DNA of 64,000 nucleotides from JAABQT01 sp035459025 (GTDB lineage: Bacteria; Pseudomonadota; Gammaproteobacteria; Burkholderiales; SG8-39): the NCBI GenBank assembly GCA_035459025.1, contig DATHYT010000074.1, positions 1-64,000 of the forward strand, read 5' to 3'. Below the pieces are notes generated by a model. The model was not told where the DNA came from, did not search any database, and saw only the letters and a list, made by a program, of their open reading frames with translations. This document shows positions 26,349 to 34,368 of the stretch, piece after piece. Each line of letters starts with the position of its first letter. Positions within the stretch are counted from its first letter, which is position 1. A program made the translations under genes and the position numbers.

Positions 26349-27028
26349 AGGCCATGGTCCTCGCGGCGGGCCTGGGCACGCGCCTGCGGCCCCTCACCGA
26401 CGCGGTGCCCAAGGCGCTGGTCGAGGCCGGCGGCAAGCCGCTCATCGCCTGGCAGCTCGAGCGCCTGGCGCGCGCGGGCTTTCGCGAGGTGGTGATCAAC
26501 GTGAGCTGGCTCGGCGAGCGCATCGAGGCGCGCCTGGGCGACGGCCGCGCGTTCGGCCTCGCCCTCGCTTATTCGCGCGAGGCCGAGCCGCTCGAATCGG
26601 CGGGCGGCATCGCGCAGGCGCGCGAACTCCTCGGCCCGGCACCCTTCGCGCTGGTGAACAGCGATGTCTTCTGCGACTTCGACCTGGCGGCGCTTCGCCG
26701 CCGCGCGCTCGGCGCGCACCTCGCCCACCTGGTGCTGACGCCCAATCCGCCGCACCATCCCGCGGGCGACTTCTCGCTCGAGGCGGGCGCGGCGGGAAAC
26801 GCCGCCGCCCCGCGCTACACTTACACGGGTATCGCGCTCATCGACCCGGCGCTCGTTGCGCCGGTGCGCTCGGGCGAGCGGGCGCAGCTCGCGCCACTGC
26901 TGCGTGCGGCCGCTGCGGCGGGACGGCTCTCGGGCGAGCTGCACGCCGGCGCGTGGCACGACGTCGGCACGGCCGAGCGCCTGGCCGAGCTCGAGGCGCG
27001 GCTCGCCGAAACCGGGGAAAGGACATGA
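26345..27028 (+). CDS. murU: N-acetylmuramate 1-phosphate uridylyltransferase
   Basis: MurU turns MurNAc 1-phosphate and UTP into UDP-MurNAc, completing the recycling route begun by AmgK. The 227-residue product is a short nucleotidyltransferase: KAMVLAAGLGTRLRPLTDAV (nucleotide-binding G-x-G-T-R), PKALVEAGGKPLI, NSDVFCDFDL (metal Asp) and TYTGIALIDPAL. It lacks the C-terminal hexapeptide domain of GlmU, as MurU does. Overlaps of ATGA on both sides couple it to amgK and pepP. A generic mannose/glucose-1-phosphate transferase is the alternative, disfavoured by the neighbour. Confidence 0.9.
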   Translation: MKAMVLAAGLGTRLRPLTDAVPKALVEAGGKPLIAWQLERLARAGFREVVINVSWLGERIEARLGDGRAFGLALAYSREAEPLESAGGIAQARELLGPAPFALVNSDVFCDFDLAALRRRALGAHLAHLVLTPNPPHHPAGDFSLEAGAAGNAAAPRYTYTGIALIDPALVAPVRSGERAQLAPLLRAAAAAGRLSGELHAGAWHDVGTAERLAELEARLAETGERT

Positions 27029-28353
27029 AGGCGAACGATCTCAAAGCGGATGTCGCGGTGCACGCCGAGCGCCGGCGACGCCTTGCCGCGGCCCTCGGCG
27101 AGGGCGTCGCCGTGATCCCGACCGCGCCGGAGCGCGCGCGCAACCGCGACTCGCACTACCCCTACCGCCACGACAGCTACTTTTACTACCTCACCGGCTT
27201 CCAGGAGCCCGAGGCGGTGCTGGTGCTCGCCGGCGGCGCCGAACCGCGCGCCCTGCTCTATTGCCGCGAGAAGAACCCCGAGCGCGAGACCTGGGACGGC
27301 TTTCGCCACGGGCCCGAGAACGCGCGCGAGCGCTACGGCTTCGACGAGGCGCACCCCGTCGCCGCGCTCGACGAGGCGATGCCGGCACTGCTCGCCGACC
27401 GTTCCGCGCTGTGGTATCCGGTAGGCGCCGACGCCGAGTGGGACGCGCGCGCCATGCGCTGGCTGAACGCCGTGCGCGCCAAGGCCCGCGCGGGCGTCGC
27501 CGCGCCGCAGACGCTGCACGACGTGCGCGCGCCGCTCGACGAAATGCGCCTGGTAAAGGACGCGCACGAGCTCGCCGTGATGCGCCGCGCGGCGGCGATC
27601 TCCGCGGCAGCGCACCGCCGCGCCATGCTCGCCGCGCGCCCGGGGCGCCGCGAGTACGAAGTCGAAGCCGAGCTGCTGCACGAGTTCCGGGTGAACGGCG
27701 CGCAGTTTCCGGCCTATACGCCAATCGTCGCCGGAGGCGCCAACGCCTGCGTGCTGCACTACGTGCAGAACGACGCGGCGCTCGCCGACGGGACGCTCCT
27801 GCTCATCGACGCCGGCTGCGAGCTCGAGGGCTACGCCGCCGACATCACGCGCACCTTCCCGGTCAACGGGCGCTTCAGCGGCGCACAGCGCGAGGTCTAC
27901 GAGATCGTGCTCGCGGCGCAGCGCGCGGCGATGGGCAAGGTGCGCGCGGGCAATGCCTGGAACGAGCCGCACGACGCCGCGGTGCGCGTGCTGGCGCAGG
28001 GCATGCTCGACCTGAAGCTGCTGGCCGGCAGCCTGGACGAAGCGCTGGAGAAGGAGACCTACAAGCGCTTCTACATGCACCGCACGGGGCACTGGCTGGG
28101 CATGGATGTGCACGACGCGGGCGAATACAAGCGTGCGGGCGCGTGGCGCAGGCTCGAGCCCGGCATGACGCTCACCGTGGAGCCGGGGCTGTACATCCGC
28201 GCCGCGGACGACGTGCCCGAGCGCCTGCGCGACATCGGCGTGAGGATCGAGGACGACGTACACGTCACCGCGGCCGAGTGCGAGGTGCTGACCGCCGCGG
28301 CGCCCAAGGCGATGGCCGAGATCGAGGCGCTGATCCGTGACGGCCGGCGCTGA
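27025..28353 (+). CDS. pepP: Xaa-Pro aminopeptidase P
   Basis: PepP removes N-terminal residues that precede proline, using two Mn2+ ions. The 442-residue product has the AMP_N domain (YPYRHDSYFYYLTGFQEPEAV) and the pita-bread catalytic domain. Metal ligands are in LIDAGCELEGYAADITRTFP (two Asp), HRTGHWLGMDVHD (His), LTVEPGLYI (Glu) and GVRIEDDVHV (Glu). The start overlaps the murU stop by four bases, and the end overlaps ubiH by 17. The pepP-ubiH pairing is old and conserved in proteobacteria. Confidence 0.96.
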   Translation: MKANDLKADVAVHAERRRRLAAALGEGVAVIPTAPERARNRDSHYPYRHDSYFYYLTGFQEPEAVLVLAGGAEPRALLYCREKNPERETWDGFRHGPENARERYGFDEAHPVAALDEAMPALLADRSALWYPVGADAEWDARAMRWLNAVRAKARAGVAAPQTLHDVRAPLDEMRLVKDAHELAVMRRAAAISAAAHRRAMLAARPGRREYEVEAELLHEFRVNGAQFPAYTPIVAGGANACVLHYVQNDAALADGTLLLIDAGCELEGYAADITRTFPVNGRFSGAQREVYEIVLAAQRAAMGKVRAGNAWNEPHDAAVRVLAQGMLDLKLLAGSLDEALEKETYKRFYMHRTGHWLGMDVHDAGEYKRAGAWRRLEPGMTLTVEPGLYIRAADDVPERLRDIGVRIEDDVHVTAAECEVLTAAAPKAMAEIEALIRDGRR

Positions 28354-29386
28354 CATTCTCGTTCGCGGGGCGGGCCCGGTCGGCTGCACCCTGGCGCTGG
28401 CGCTGCGCGGATCGCGCCACGCCGTGCGCCTCGTCGACCCGCAGCCCGCCGTCCGCGCGGCCTTTCGCCCCATCGCGCTGTCGCACGCCAGCCGGCTGAT
28501 CCTGGAGCGCGCCGGTGTCTGGGGCGACTTTCCCGTGACGCCGATCATGAGCATCCGCGTCTCGCAGGCGGGCGCCTTCGGCCGCACGCGCATGGACGCG
28601 GCCGACGCCGGCGTGCCCGCGCTCGGCTACGTCACGCAGTACGCCGAGCTGCTCGCCGCGCTGCGCGCGCGCCTCGCCATCGACGCCGACGACGGGACTG
28701 CGGCGCGCTGCACGGTGCATGCCGAAGGGACGGCCGCGGACCTGCGGGAGCGGCGCTACGCGCACGACGCGGTGGTGGCGCGCGTCGCGGCCGAGCCCGC
28801 GCCCCGCGCCGAGGCCTTCGAGCGCTTTACCGCCGAGGGACCGCTCGCGTTGCTGCCGCTCGCCGGGTCCTGGGCGCTCATCTGGAGCGCGCGTGCGCAG
28901 CGTGCGGCCGCCCTCGCGGCTGCCGCGCCGCAGGAATTCCTCGCGCTGCTGCAGGCGGCGTGCGGCGAGCGTGCCGGGCGCTTCACCGCGGTGCACGAGC
29001 GCGCGCAGGTACCCCTCGCGCTGCGCGTGCGCGCGTCCCGGGTCAAGGGCCGTGAGGTCTACATCGGCAACGCGGCGCAAACGCTGCATCCCGTGGCGGG
29101 CCAGGGCCTGAACCTCGGCCTGCGCGACGCCTGGGATCTGGCGCAGGCCTTGCATGAAGCCGAGGACGCGGGCGACCCGGGCGTGCTCGCGCGCTTTGCG
29201 GCGCTGCGCCGCGTCGACGCCGGGGCGACGATCGGCGCCACCGAGTTCCTGGCGCGCGCCTTTCTCGGCGCGCATCCGCTCGCGCGCGCCGCGCGCGGCC
29301 TCGCGCTGACGAGTCTTGACATCCTGCCGCCCGCGCGGCGCTTTTTTGCGCGGCGCATGATCTTCGGGCCTTCCGCGCTGCCCTGA
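28337..29386 (+). CDS. ubiH: UbiH-like 2-octaprenyl-6-methoxyphenol hydroxylase, shortened
   Basis: Member of the ubiquinone hydroxylase family, placed after pepP like E. coli ubiH. FAD motifs are ADILVRGAGPVGCTLALAL at the N-terminus and YIGNAAQTLHPVAGQGLNLGLRDA near residue 235; AFERFTAEGPLALLPLAGS is the family substrate-domain stretch. The product is only 349 residues. The segment between QYAELLAALRARLA and CTVHAEGTAADLRER is very short. In homologues it spans about 35-40 more residues, including part of the second dinucleotide-fold sheet. The reading frame is intact, so this is an internal deletion rather than a frameshift. Activity is uncertain. The GTG start lies inside the pepP end. 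Confidence 0.82.
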   Translation: MTAGADILVRGAGPVGCTLALALRGSRHAVRLVDPQPAVRAAFRPIALSHASRLILERAGVWGDFPVTPIMSIRVSQAGAFGRTRMDAADAGVPALGYVTQYAELLAALRARLAIDADDGTAARCTVHAEGTAADLRERRYAHDAVVARVAAEPAPRAEAFERFTAEGPLALLPLAGSWALIWSARAQRAAALAAAAPQEFLALLQAACGERAGRFTAVHERAQVPLALRVRASRVKGREVYIGNAAQTLHPVAGQGLNLGLRDAWDLAQALHEAEDAGDPGVLARFAALRRVDAGATIGATEFLARAFLGAHPLARAARGLALTSLDILPPARRFFARRMIFGPSALP

Positions 29387-29391
29387 ACTTT

Positions 29392-29399
29392 TATAGAAT
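29392..29399 (+). promoter_or_regulatory. Possible -10 of the dusB-fis-purH operon
   Basis: TATAGAAT in an AT-rich stretch (29389-29406) between the ubiH stop and dusB. A start site near 29406 would leave a leader of about 30 bases. No good -35 is seen. In enterics the dusB-fis promoter is strongly growth-phase controlled. Confidence 0.35.
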
Positions 29400-29435
29400 T
29401 TTGTTTCCCTTCGCGATCGGAACCCTGAACGTCCT

Positions 29436-30404
29436 ATGCAGCTCGGCGCGCACGTCCTGCGCAATGCGTTGTTCGCTGCCCCGATGGCGGGGGTCACCGA
29501 CCGGCCGTTCCGCATCCTCGCGCGCCGCTACGGCGCGGGCCTAGCGACCTCGGAGATGGTGTCCTCGCGCCCCGAGCTGCGCGGCTCGCGGAAGTCACGG
29601 CTGCGCGTGGATCACGCCGGCGAGCCGGGCCCGGTGTCGGTGCAGATCGCCGGCGCCGAGCCGGCGATGATGGCCGCGGCCGCGGTCTACAACGTCGAGC
29701 GCGGCGCACAGATCATCGACATCAACATGGGCTGCCCGGCGAAGAAGGTCTGCAACGTGTACGCCGGCTCGGCGCTGCTCGAGGACGAGGCGCTGGTGGC
29801 GCGCATCCTGGAGGCGGTGGTCGCGGCCGTCGACGTGCCGGTGACGCTGAAGATCCGCACCGGCCCCGCGCCCGTGCGGCGCAACGCCGTGCGCATCGCG
29901 AAGATCGCCGAGGACTGCGGCGTGCAGTTGCTCGCCGTCCACGGCCGTACGCGCGCCTGCGGCTTCGCCGGGCACGCCGAGTACGACACCATCGGCGAGG
30001 TGAAGGCAAGCGTGAAGCTGCCGGTGATCGCCAACGGCGACATCGAGACCCCGCAACAGGCGCACGCCGTGCTCGAGCGCACGGGCGCCGACGGCTTGAT
30101 GATCGGCCGCGCCGCCTTCGGCCGGCCCTGGATCTTCCGCGAGATCGAGCACTTCCTCGCCACCGGCGCGACGCTCGCGCCCCCGGGGCCCGCGGAAATC
30201 GAGGCCGTGGTGCGCGAGCACCTCGAGGGCCTGTACGGCCTCTACGGCGAAGAGCAGGGACTGCGCGTGGCGCGCAAGCACCTTGGCTGGTATACGAAGG
30301 CGCTGCCCGAGGGCGAGCGCTTCCGCCAGGCGGTGGTGCGCCTGCAAGCCGCGGCGACGCAGCGCGCGGCGGTGAACGACTATTTCGCGAGGCTTGCCGC
30401 ATGA
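29436..30404 (+). CDS. dusB: tRNA-dihydrouridine synthase B
   Basis: An FMN enzyme that reduces uridine to dihydrouridine in the tRNA D-loop. The 322-residue TIM barrel has NALFAAPMAGVTDRPFRILA at the N-terminus, the catalytic Cys in INMGCPAKKVCNVYAGSALL (about residue 100), and the FMN-phosphate site IANGDIETPQQA with GLMIGRAAFGRPWIF. It overlaps fis by four bases. The dusB-fis operon is a fixed feature of gamma- and betaproteobacteria, which supports DusB over DusA or DusC. Confidence 0.95.
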   Translation: MQLGAHVLRNALFAAPMAGVTDRPFRILARRYGAGLATSEMVSSRPELRGSRKSRLRVDHAGEPGPVSVQIAGAEPAMMAAAAVYNVERGAQIIDINMGCPAKKVCNVYAGSALLEDEALVARILEAVVAAVDVPVTLKIRTGPAPVRRNAVRIAKIAEDCGVQLLAVHGRTRACGFAGHAEYDTIGEVKASVKLPVIANGDIETPQQAHAVLERTGADGLMIGRAAFGRPWIFREIEHFLATGATLAPPGPAEIEAVVREHLEGLYGLYGEEQGLRVARKHLGWYTKALPEGERFRQAVVRLQAAATQRAAVNDYFARLAA

Positions 30405-30640
30405 GCCGCGGCAGCGAGCTCGGCGATGCCGTCAGGCGCTCTCTCGAGCGCTACTTCAAGGACATGGACGGCGAGCATCCCACCGCGATCTACGACATGG
30501 TGCTCAAGCACGTGGAGAAGCCGATGATCGAGCTGGTGCTCGGCCGGGCCGAGGGCAACCAGTCGCGCGCCGCCGCGATGCTCGGCATCGACCGCAACAC
30601 GCTGCGCAAGAAGATGCAGCAGCTGCGCATCAAAGGGTGA
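30401..30640 (+). CDS. fis: Fis family nucleoid protein
   Basis: A 79-residue DNA-bending regulator. The C-terminal helix-turn-helix is GNQSRAAAMLGIDRNTLRKK, and the N-terminal part (YFKDMDGEHPTAIYDMVLKH) forms the dimer helices. It is shorter than the 98-residue E. coli Fis by part of the N-terminal beta-hairpin arm that contacts Hin/Gin recombinases, as usual in betaproteobacteria. ATGA overlap with dusB and GTGA overlap with purH make a three-gene coupled set that links growth-rate control with purine synthesis. Confidence 0.95.
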   Translation: MSRGSELGDAVRRSLERYFKDMDGEHPTAIYDMVLKHVEKPMIELVLGRAEGNQSRAAAMLGIDRNTLRKKMQQLRIKG

Positions 30641-32196
30641 GCAAGCTCAAGCGGGCGCTGATCAGCGTCTCGGACAAGTCGGGGATCGCGGAGTTCGCGC
30701 GCGCGCTCGCGGGCCTGGGCGTCGAGATCCTGTCCACCGGCGGCACGGCGAAGCTCCTGGAGAAGGCGGGCGTGGCGGCCACCGAGGTCTCGGCGCACAC
30801 CGGCTTTCCCGAGATGCTCGACGGGCGCGTGAAGACGCTGCACCCGAAGATCCACGGCGGCATCCTGGCGCGGCGCGACAGCGCCGCGCACGTGGCGGCG
30901 ATCGAGCAGGCGGGCATCGCGCCCATCGACCTCGTGGTCGTCAACCTGTATCCGTTCCAGGCCACGGTCGCCGATCCGGACAGCCGGCTCGAGGACGCCA
31001 TCGAGAACATCGACATCGGCGGGCCCGCGATGCTGCGCTCGGCGGCCAAGAACCACGCCGGCGTCGCCGTGGTGGTGGATCCCGCCGACTACGCGCGGGT
31101 GCTGGAGGAGCTGCGCGCCACCGGCGAGGTCTCGGCGCCGACGCGCTTCGCGCTCGCCACCAAGGCCTTCGCCCACACCGCCGCCTACGACGGCGCGATC
31201 GCCAACTACCTCTCCTCGCTCGACGCGAAAGGTGCACGCGGTGCGTTTCCCGGGGTGCTGTCGCTGCAGTTCGCGAAGCTGCAGGACATGCGCTACGGCG
31301 AGAACCCGCACCAGGCCGCGGCGTTCTACCGCGACACGGCGCCGCAGCCCGGCGGCATCGCCGGTTACCGGCAGCTGCAGGGCAAGGCGCTGTCCTACAA
31401 CAACGTCGCCGACGCCGACGCCGCCTGGGAGTGCGTGAAGAGCTTCGGCGAGCCCGCTTGCGTCATCGTCAAGCACGCCAACCCCTGCGGCGTGGCGATC
31501 GCCAGGAGCGCGCTCGAGGCCTACCGCAAGGCGTTCAAGACCGACCCGACCTCGGCTTTCGGCGGCATCATCGCCTTCAACCGCGCGCTGGACGCTGCGG
31601 CCGCCGCGCAGATCGGCAGGCAGTTTGCGGAAGTGATCATCGCGCCGCGCGTCGACGCCGCGGCGCGCGCCGCGTTCGCAGGCAAGGCCAATCTGCGCGT
31701 GCTGGAAGTTCCGCTCGCGCGTGCGCCCAATGCACTGGATCTCAAGCGCGTGGGCGGCGGGCTGCTGGTGCAAAGCGCCGACGCGCACGAGCTTGCGGCC
31801 GGCGACCTGAAGGTGGTGACCAGGCGAAAGCCCGGCAAGGCACAGCTCGCCGATCTGCTGTTCGCCTGGCGCGTGGCGAAGTTCGTGAAGTCCAATGCCA
31901 TCGTTTTCGTCAGGGGCGGCATGACGGTGGGCGTCGGCGCGGGCCAGATGAGCCGCATCGACAGCGCGCGCATCGCCGCGATCAAGGCGAAGGCGGCCGG
32001 GCTGACGCTGAAGGGCTCGGTTGCCGCCTCGGACGCCTTCTTTCCGTTCCGCGACGGCCTCGACGCGGTGGCCAAGGCGGGCGCCGTCGCGGTGATCCAG
32101 CCCGGCGGCAGCGTGCGCGACGACGAGGTGATCGCCGCGGCCGACGCGCGCAAGGTGGCCATGGTGTTCACCGGCGTGCGCCACTTCCGCCACTGA
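30637..32196 (+). CDS. purH: Bifunctional AICAR transformylase / IMP cyclohydrolase
   Basis: PurH does the last two steps to IMP: formylation of AICAR and ring closure. The 519-residue product has the MGS-like cyclohydrolase domain (LISVSDKSGIAEFARALAGL, STGGTAKLLE, HTGFPEMLDGRVKTLHPKIH) and the transformylase domain (DMRYGENPHQAAAFYR, VIVKHANPCGVA, SAFGGIIAFNR, CELGAGQMSR-type GVGAGQMSRIDSA). The GTG at 30637 overlaps the fis stop. The longer frame upstream is a shadow of fis. A 36-base hairpin separates it from purD. Confidence 0.97.
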   Translation: MSKLKRALISVSDKSGIAEFARALAGLGVEILSTGGTAKLLEKAGVAATEVSAHTGFPEMLDGRVKTLHPKIHGGILARRDSAAHVAAIEQAGIAPIDLVVVNLYPFQATVADPDSRLEDAIENIDIGGPAMLRSAAKNHAGVAVVVDPADYARVLEELRATGEVSAPTRFALATKAFAHTAAYDGAIANYLSSLDAKGARGAFPGVLSLQFAKLQDMRYGENPHQAAAFYRDTAPQPGGIAGYRQLQGKALSYNNVADADAAWECVKSFGEPACVIVKHANPCGVAIARSALEAYRKAFKTDPTSAFGGIIAFNRALDAAAAAQIGRQFAEVIIAPRVDAAARAAFAGKANLRVLEVPLARAPNALDLKRVGGGLLVQSADAHELAAGDLKVVTRRKPGKAQLADLLFAWRVAKFVKSNAIVFVRGGMTVGVGAGQMSRIDSARIAAIKAKAAGLTLKGSVAASDAFFPFRDGLDAVAKAGAVAVIQPGGSVRDDEVIAAADARKVAMVFTGVRHFRH

Positions 32197-32206
32197 GAAC
32201 AACGAT

Positions 32207-32242
32207 GCATTGCGAAGCAGCACAAGCGCTGCATCGCAATGC
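32207..32242 (+). repeat. Long imperfect palindrome between purH and purD
   Basis: GCATTGCGA-A-GCAGC-ACAAGC-GCTGC-A-TCGCAATGC: a nine-pair stem, one A/A mismatch, five more pairs and a six-base loop. It lies 10 bases after the purH stop and 18 before the purD ATG. It is not followed by a T-run, so it is not a standard terminator. It may be a processing or mRNA-stability hairpin, or a protein-binding palindrome. Confidence 0.8.
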
Positions 32243-32260
32243 CCAACTTTCGGAAAGAGC

Positions 32261-33502
32261 ATGAAGCTTCTGGTTATCGGGTCGGGTGGACGGGAGCACG
32301 CGCTGGCGTGGAAGCTGTCGCAGAGCCCGCGCGTGCAGAAAGTCTATGTGGCCCCGGGCAACGGCGGCACCGCGGCCGAGCCGGACGCGGAGAACGTGCC
32401 GCTTGCCGGAATCGACGAGCTCGTTGCCTTCGCCAGGAAGGAGAGCATCTACCTCACGGTGGTCGGCCCCGAGGCACCGCTCGCCGCCGGCGTGGTCGAC
32501 GCGTTCCGCGAGGCTGGGCTGCGCATCTTCGGCCCGACGCGCGCCGCTGCGCAGCTGGAAAGCTCCAAGGACTTCGCCAAGCGCTTCATGGCGCGCCACG
32601 GCATCCCCACCGCGCGCTACGCCACGTTCGAGGACGCCGCCGCGGCCAAGGCCTACGTCGAGAAGGAAGGCGCGCCCATCGTGGTCAAGGCCGACGGTCT
32701 CGCCTCGGGCAAGGGGGTGGTGGTGGCGCAATCGGTCGCCGAGGCGCACGCGGCGATCGACCGGCTCGGCGGCAAGCTGGTGATCGAGCAGTGCCTGCAG
32801 GGCGAGGAAGCGAGCTTCATCGTCATCGCCGACGGCGCCCACGTGCTCGCGCTCGCCACCAGCCAGGACCACAAGCGCCTGCGCGACGGCGACACCGGCC
32901 CGAACACCGGCGGCATGGGCGCGTACTCGCCTGCGCCGGTGGTCACGCCCAAGGTGCACGCGCGCGTGATGCGCGAGATCATCCGGCCCGCCATCGCCGG
33001 CATGGCGAAGGACGGCACGCCCTACACCGGGTTTCTGTACGCCGGCCTGATGATCGATGCGTCGGGCGCGCCGAAGACGCTGGAATTCAACTGCCGCCTC
33101 GGCGACCCCGAGGCGCAGCCGATCCTGCTGCGGCTGAAATCGGACCTGCTCGCGCTGCTCGACGCCGCGCTCGAGGGCCGGCTCGAAAATGCCGAGGCCG
33201 AATGGGACCGGCGCGCGGCGCTCGGCGTGGTGCTCGCCGCGCACGGCTACCCCGAGGCGCCGCGACAGGGGGACCGCATCGAGGGCATCCCGGCGCCCGC
33301 GGACGACTGCCGCGTGTTCCAGGCCGGCACGCGCACCCAGGGCAAGGACCTCGTTGCGAGCGGCGGGCGCGTGCTCTGCGTCACCGCGCTCGGCGACAAC
33401 CTGCGCGCGGCGCGCAGCCGCGCCTACGCGGCCGTGGAGCGCATCCGCTTCGACGGCATGCAGTACCGCAAAGACATCGGCCACCGCGCGCTGCACAGGT
33501 GA
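32261..33502 (+). CDS. purD: Phosphoribosylamine-glycine ligase
   Basis: GAR synthetase joins 5-phosphoribosylamine and glycine with ATP, the second step of purine synthesis. The 413-residue product has the N domain (KLLVIGSGGREHALAWKL), the PGNGGT loop, the ATP-grasp core (PIVVKADGLASGKGVVVA, LVIEQCLQGEEASFIVI, FLYAGLMIDASG, EFNCRLGDPEAQPIL) and the C domain. The ATG at 32261 follows GAAAGAG, a fair SD. Its stop overlaps the hemF GTG by four bases. Confidence 0.97.
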   Translation: MKLLVIGSGGREHALAWKLSQSPRVQKVYVAPGNGGTAAEPDAENVPLAGIDELVAFARKESIYLTVVGPEAPLAAGVVDAFREAGLRIFGPTRAAAQLESSKDFAKRFMARHGIPTARYATFEDAAAAKAYVEKEGAPIVVKADGLASGKGVVVAQSVAEAHAAIDRLGGKLVIEQCLQGEEASFIVIADGAHVLALATSQDHKRLRDGDTGPNTGGMGAYSPAPVVTPKVHARVMREIIRPAIAGMAKDGTPYTGFLYAGLMIDASGAPKTLEFNCRLGDPEAQPILLRLKSDLLALLDAALEGRLENAEAEWDRRAALGVVLAAHGYPEAPRQGDRIEGIPAPADDCRVFQAGTRTQGKDLVASGGRVLCVTALGDNLRAARSRAYAAVERIRFDGMQYRKDIGHRALHR

Positions 33503-34368
33503 ACCTCGCCGCCGTCAGCGACTACTTCCTCGGCCTGCAGGGCGCGATCGTCGCCCGGCTGGAAGCGCTCGACGGCGGCAAGTTCCGCGAAGACCGCTGG
33601 TCGCGGCCCGAAGGCGGCGGCGGGCGCGCCTGCGTCATCGAGGACGGCGCGCTCCTCGAGCGCGGCGGCGTCAACTTCTCCAGCGTGCAGGGTGCGCGCC
33701 TGCCGCCCTCGGCGAGCGCGACGCGCCCGCAGCTCGCCGGCCGCGCGTTCGAGGCGATGGGCGTGTCGCTCGTGCTGCATCCGAGGAATCCGTATTGCCC
33801 TACGGTGCACATGAACGTGCGCTGCTTTGCCGCCGGCGACGTGTGGTGGTTCGGCGGCGGCATGGACCTCACGCCGTACTACGGGTTCGAGGAGGACGCG
33901 CGGCACTTTCATGCGACCTGCAAGGCGGCCGTCGGCGCGCGCTACCCCGGATTCAAGCGCTGGTGCGACGAGTACTTCTACCTGAAGCATCGGCAGGAGC
34001 CCCGCGGCATCGGCGGCATCTTCTTCGACGATCTGAACGAGCCGGACTTCGACGCCTGCTTCGCGCTGGTGCGCTCGGTGGGCGACCATTTCCTGACGGC
34101 TTACGCGCCGATCGTGGAGAAACGCAGGCAAACGCCCTACGGCGAGCGCGAGCGCGAGTTCCAGGCCTACCGGCGCGGGCGCTACGTGGAGTTCAACCTG
34201 GTGTACGACCGGGGGACGCTGTTCGGCCTGCAGTCGGGCGGCAGGACCGAGGCGATCCTGATGTCGCTGCCGCCGCGCGTGGCGTGGCGCTATGACTGGG
34301 TGCCCGCGGCCGGCTCGCCCGAGGCAAGGCTCTACGGCGAATTCCTGAAGCCGAGGGACTGGGTCTAG
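33499..34368 (+). CDS. hemF: Oxygen-dependent coproporphyrinogen III oxidase
   Basis: HemF oxidatively decarboxylates coproporphyrinogen III to protoporphyrinogen IX in haem synthesis and needs O2, pointing to an aerobic lifestyle. The 289-residue product shows GGVNFSSVQG, LVLHPRNPYCPTVHMNVRCF, WWFGGGMDLTPYYGFEEDA, FFDDLNEPDF and RRGRYVEFNLVYDRGTLFGL, all family signatures. The GTG at 33499 gives a normal N-terminus and couples it to purD. It is convergent with hemY, with stops overlapping by four bases. Confidence 0.96.
   Translation: MNLAAVSDYFLGLQGAIVARLEALDGGKFREDRWSRPEGGGGRACVIEDGALLERGGVNFSSVQGARLPPSASATRPQLAGRAFEAMGVSLVLHPRNPYCPTVHMNVRCFAAGDVWWFGGGMDLTPYYGFEEDARHFHATCKAAVGARYPGFKRWCDEYFYLKHRQEPRGIGGIFFDDLNEPDFDACFALVRSVGDHFLTAYAPIVEKRRQTPYGEREREFQAYRRGRYVEFNLVYDRGTLFGLQSGGRTEAILMSLPPRVAWRYDWVPAAGSPEARLYGEFLKPRDWV

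Noticed and set aside
32207..32242. Rho-independent terminator after purH
   Set aside because: A strong stem but no T-run on either strand; purD follows 18 bases later and is probably cotranscribed.
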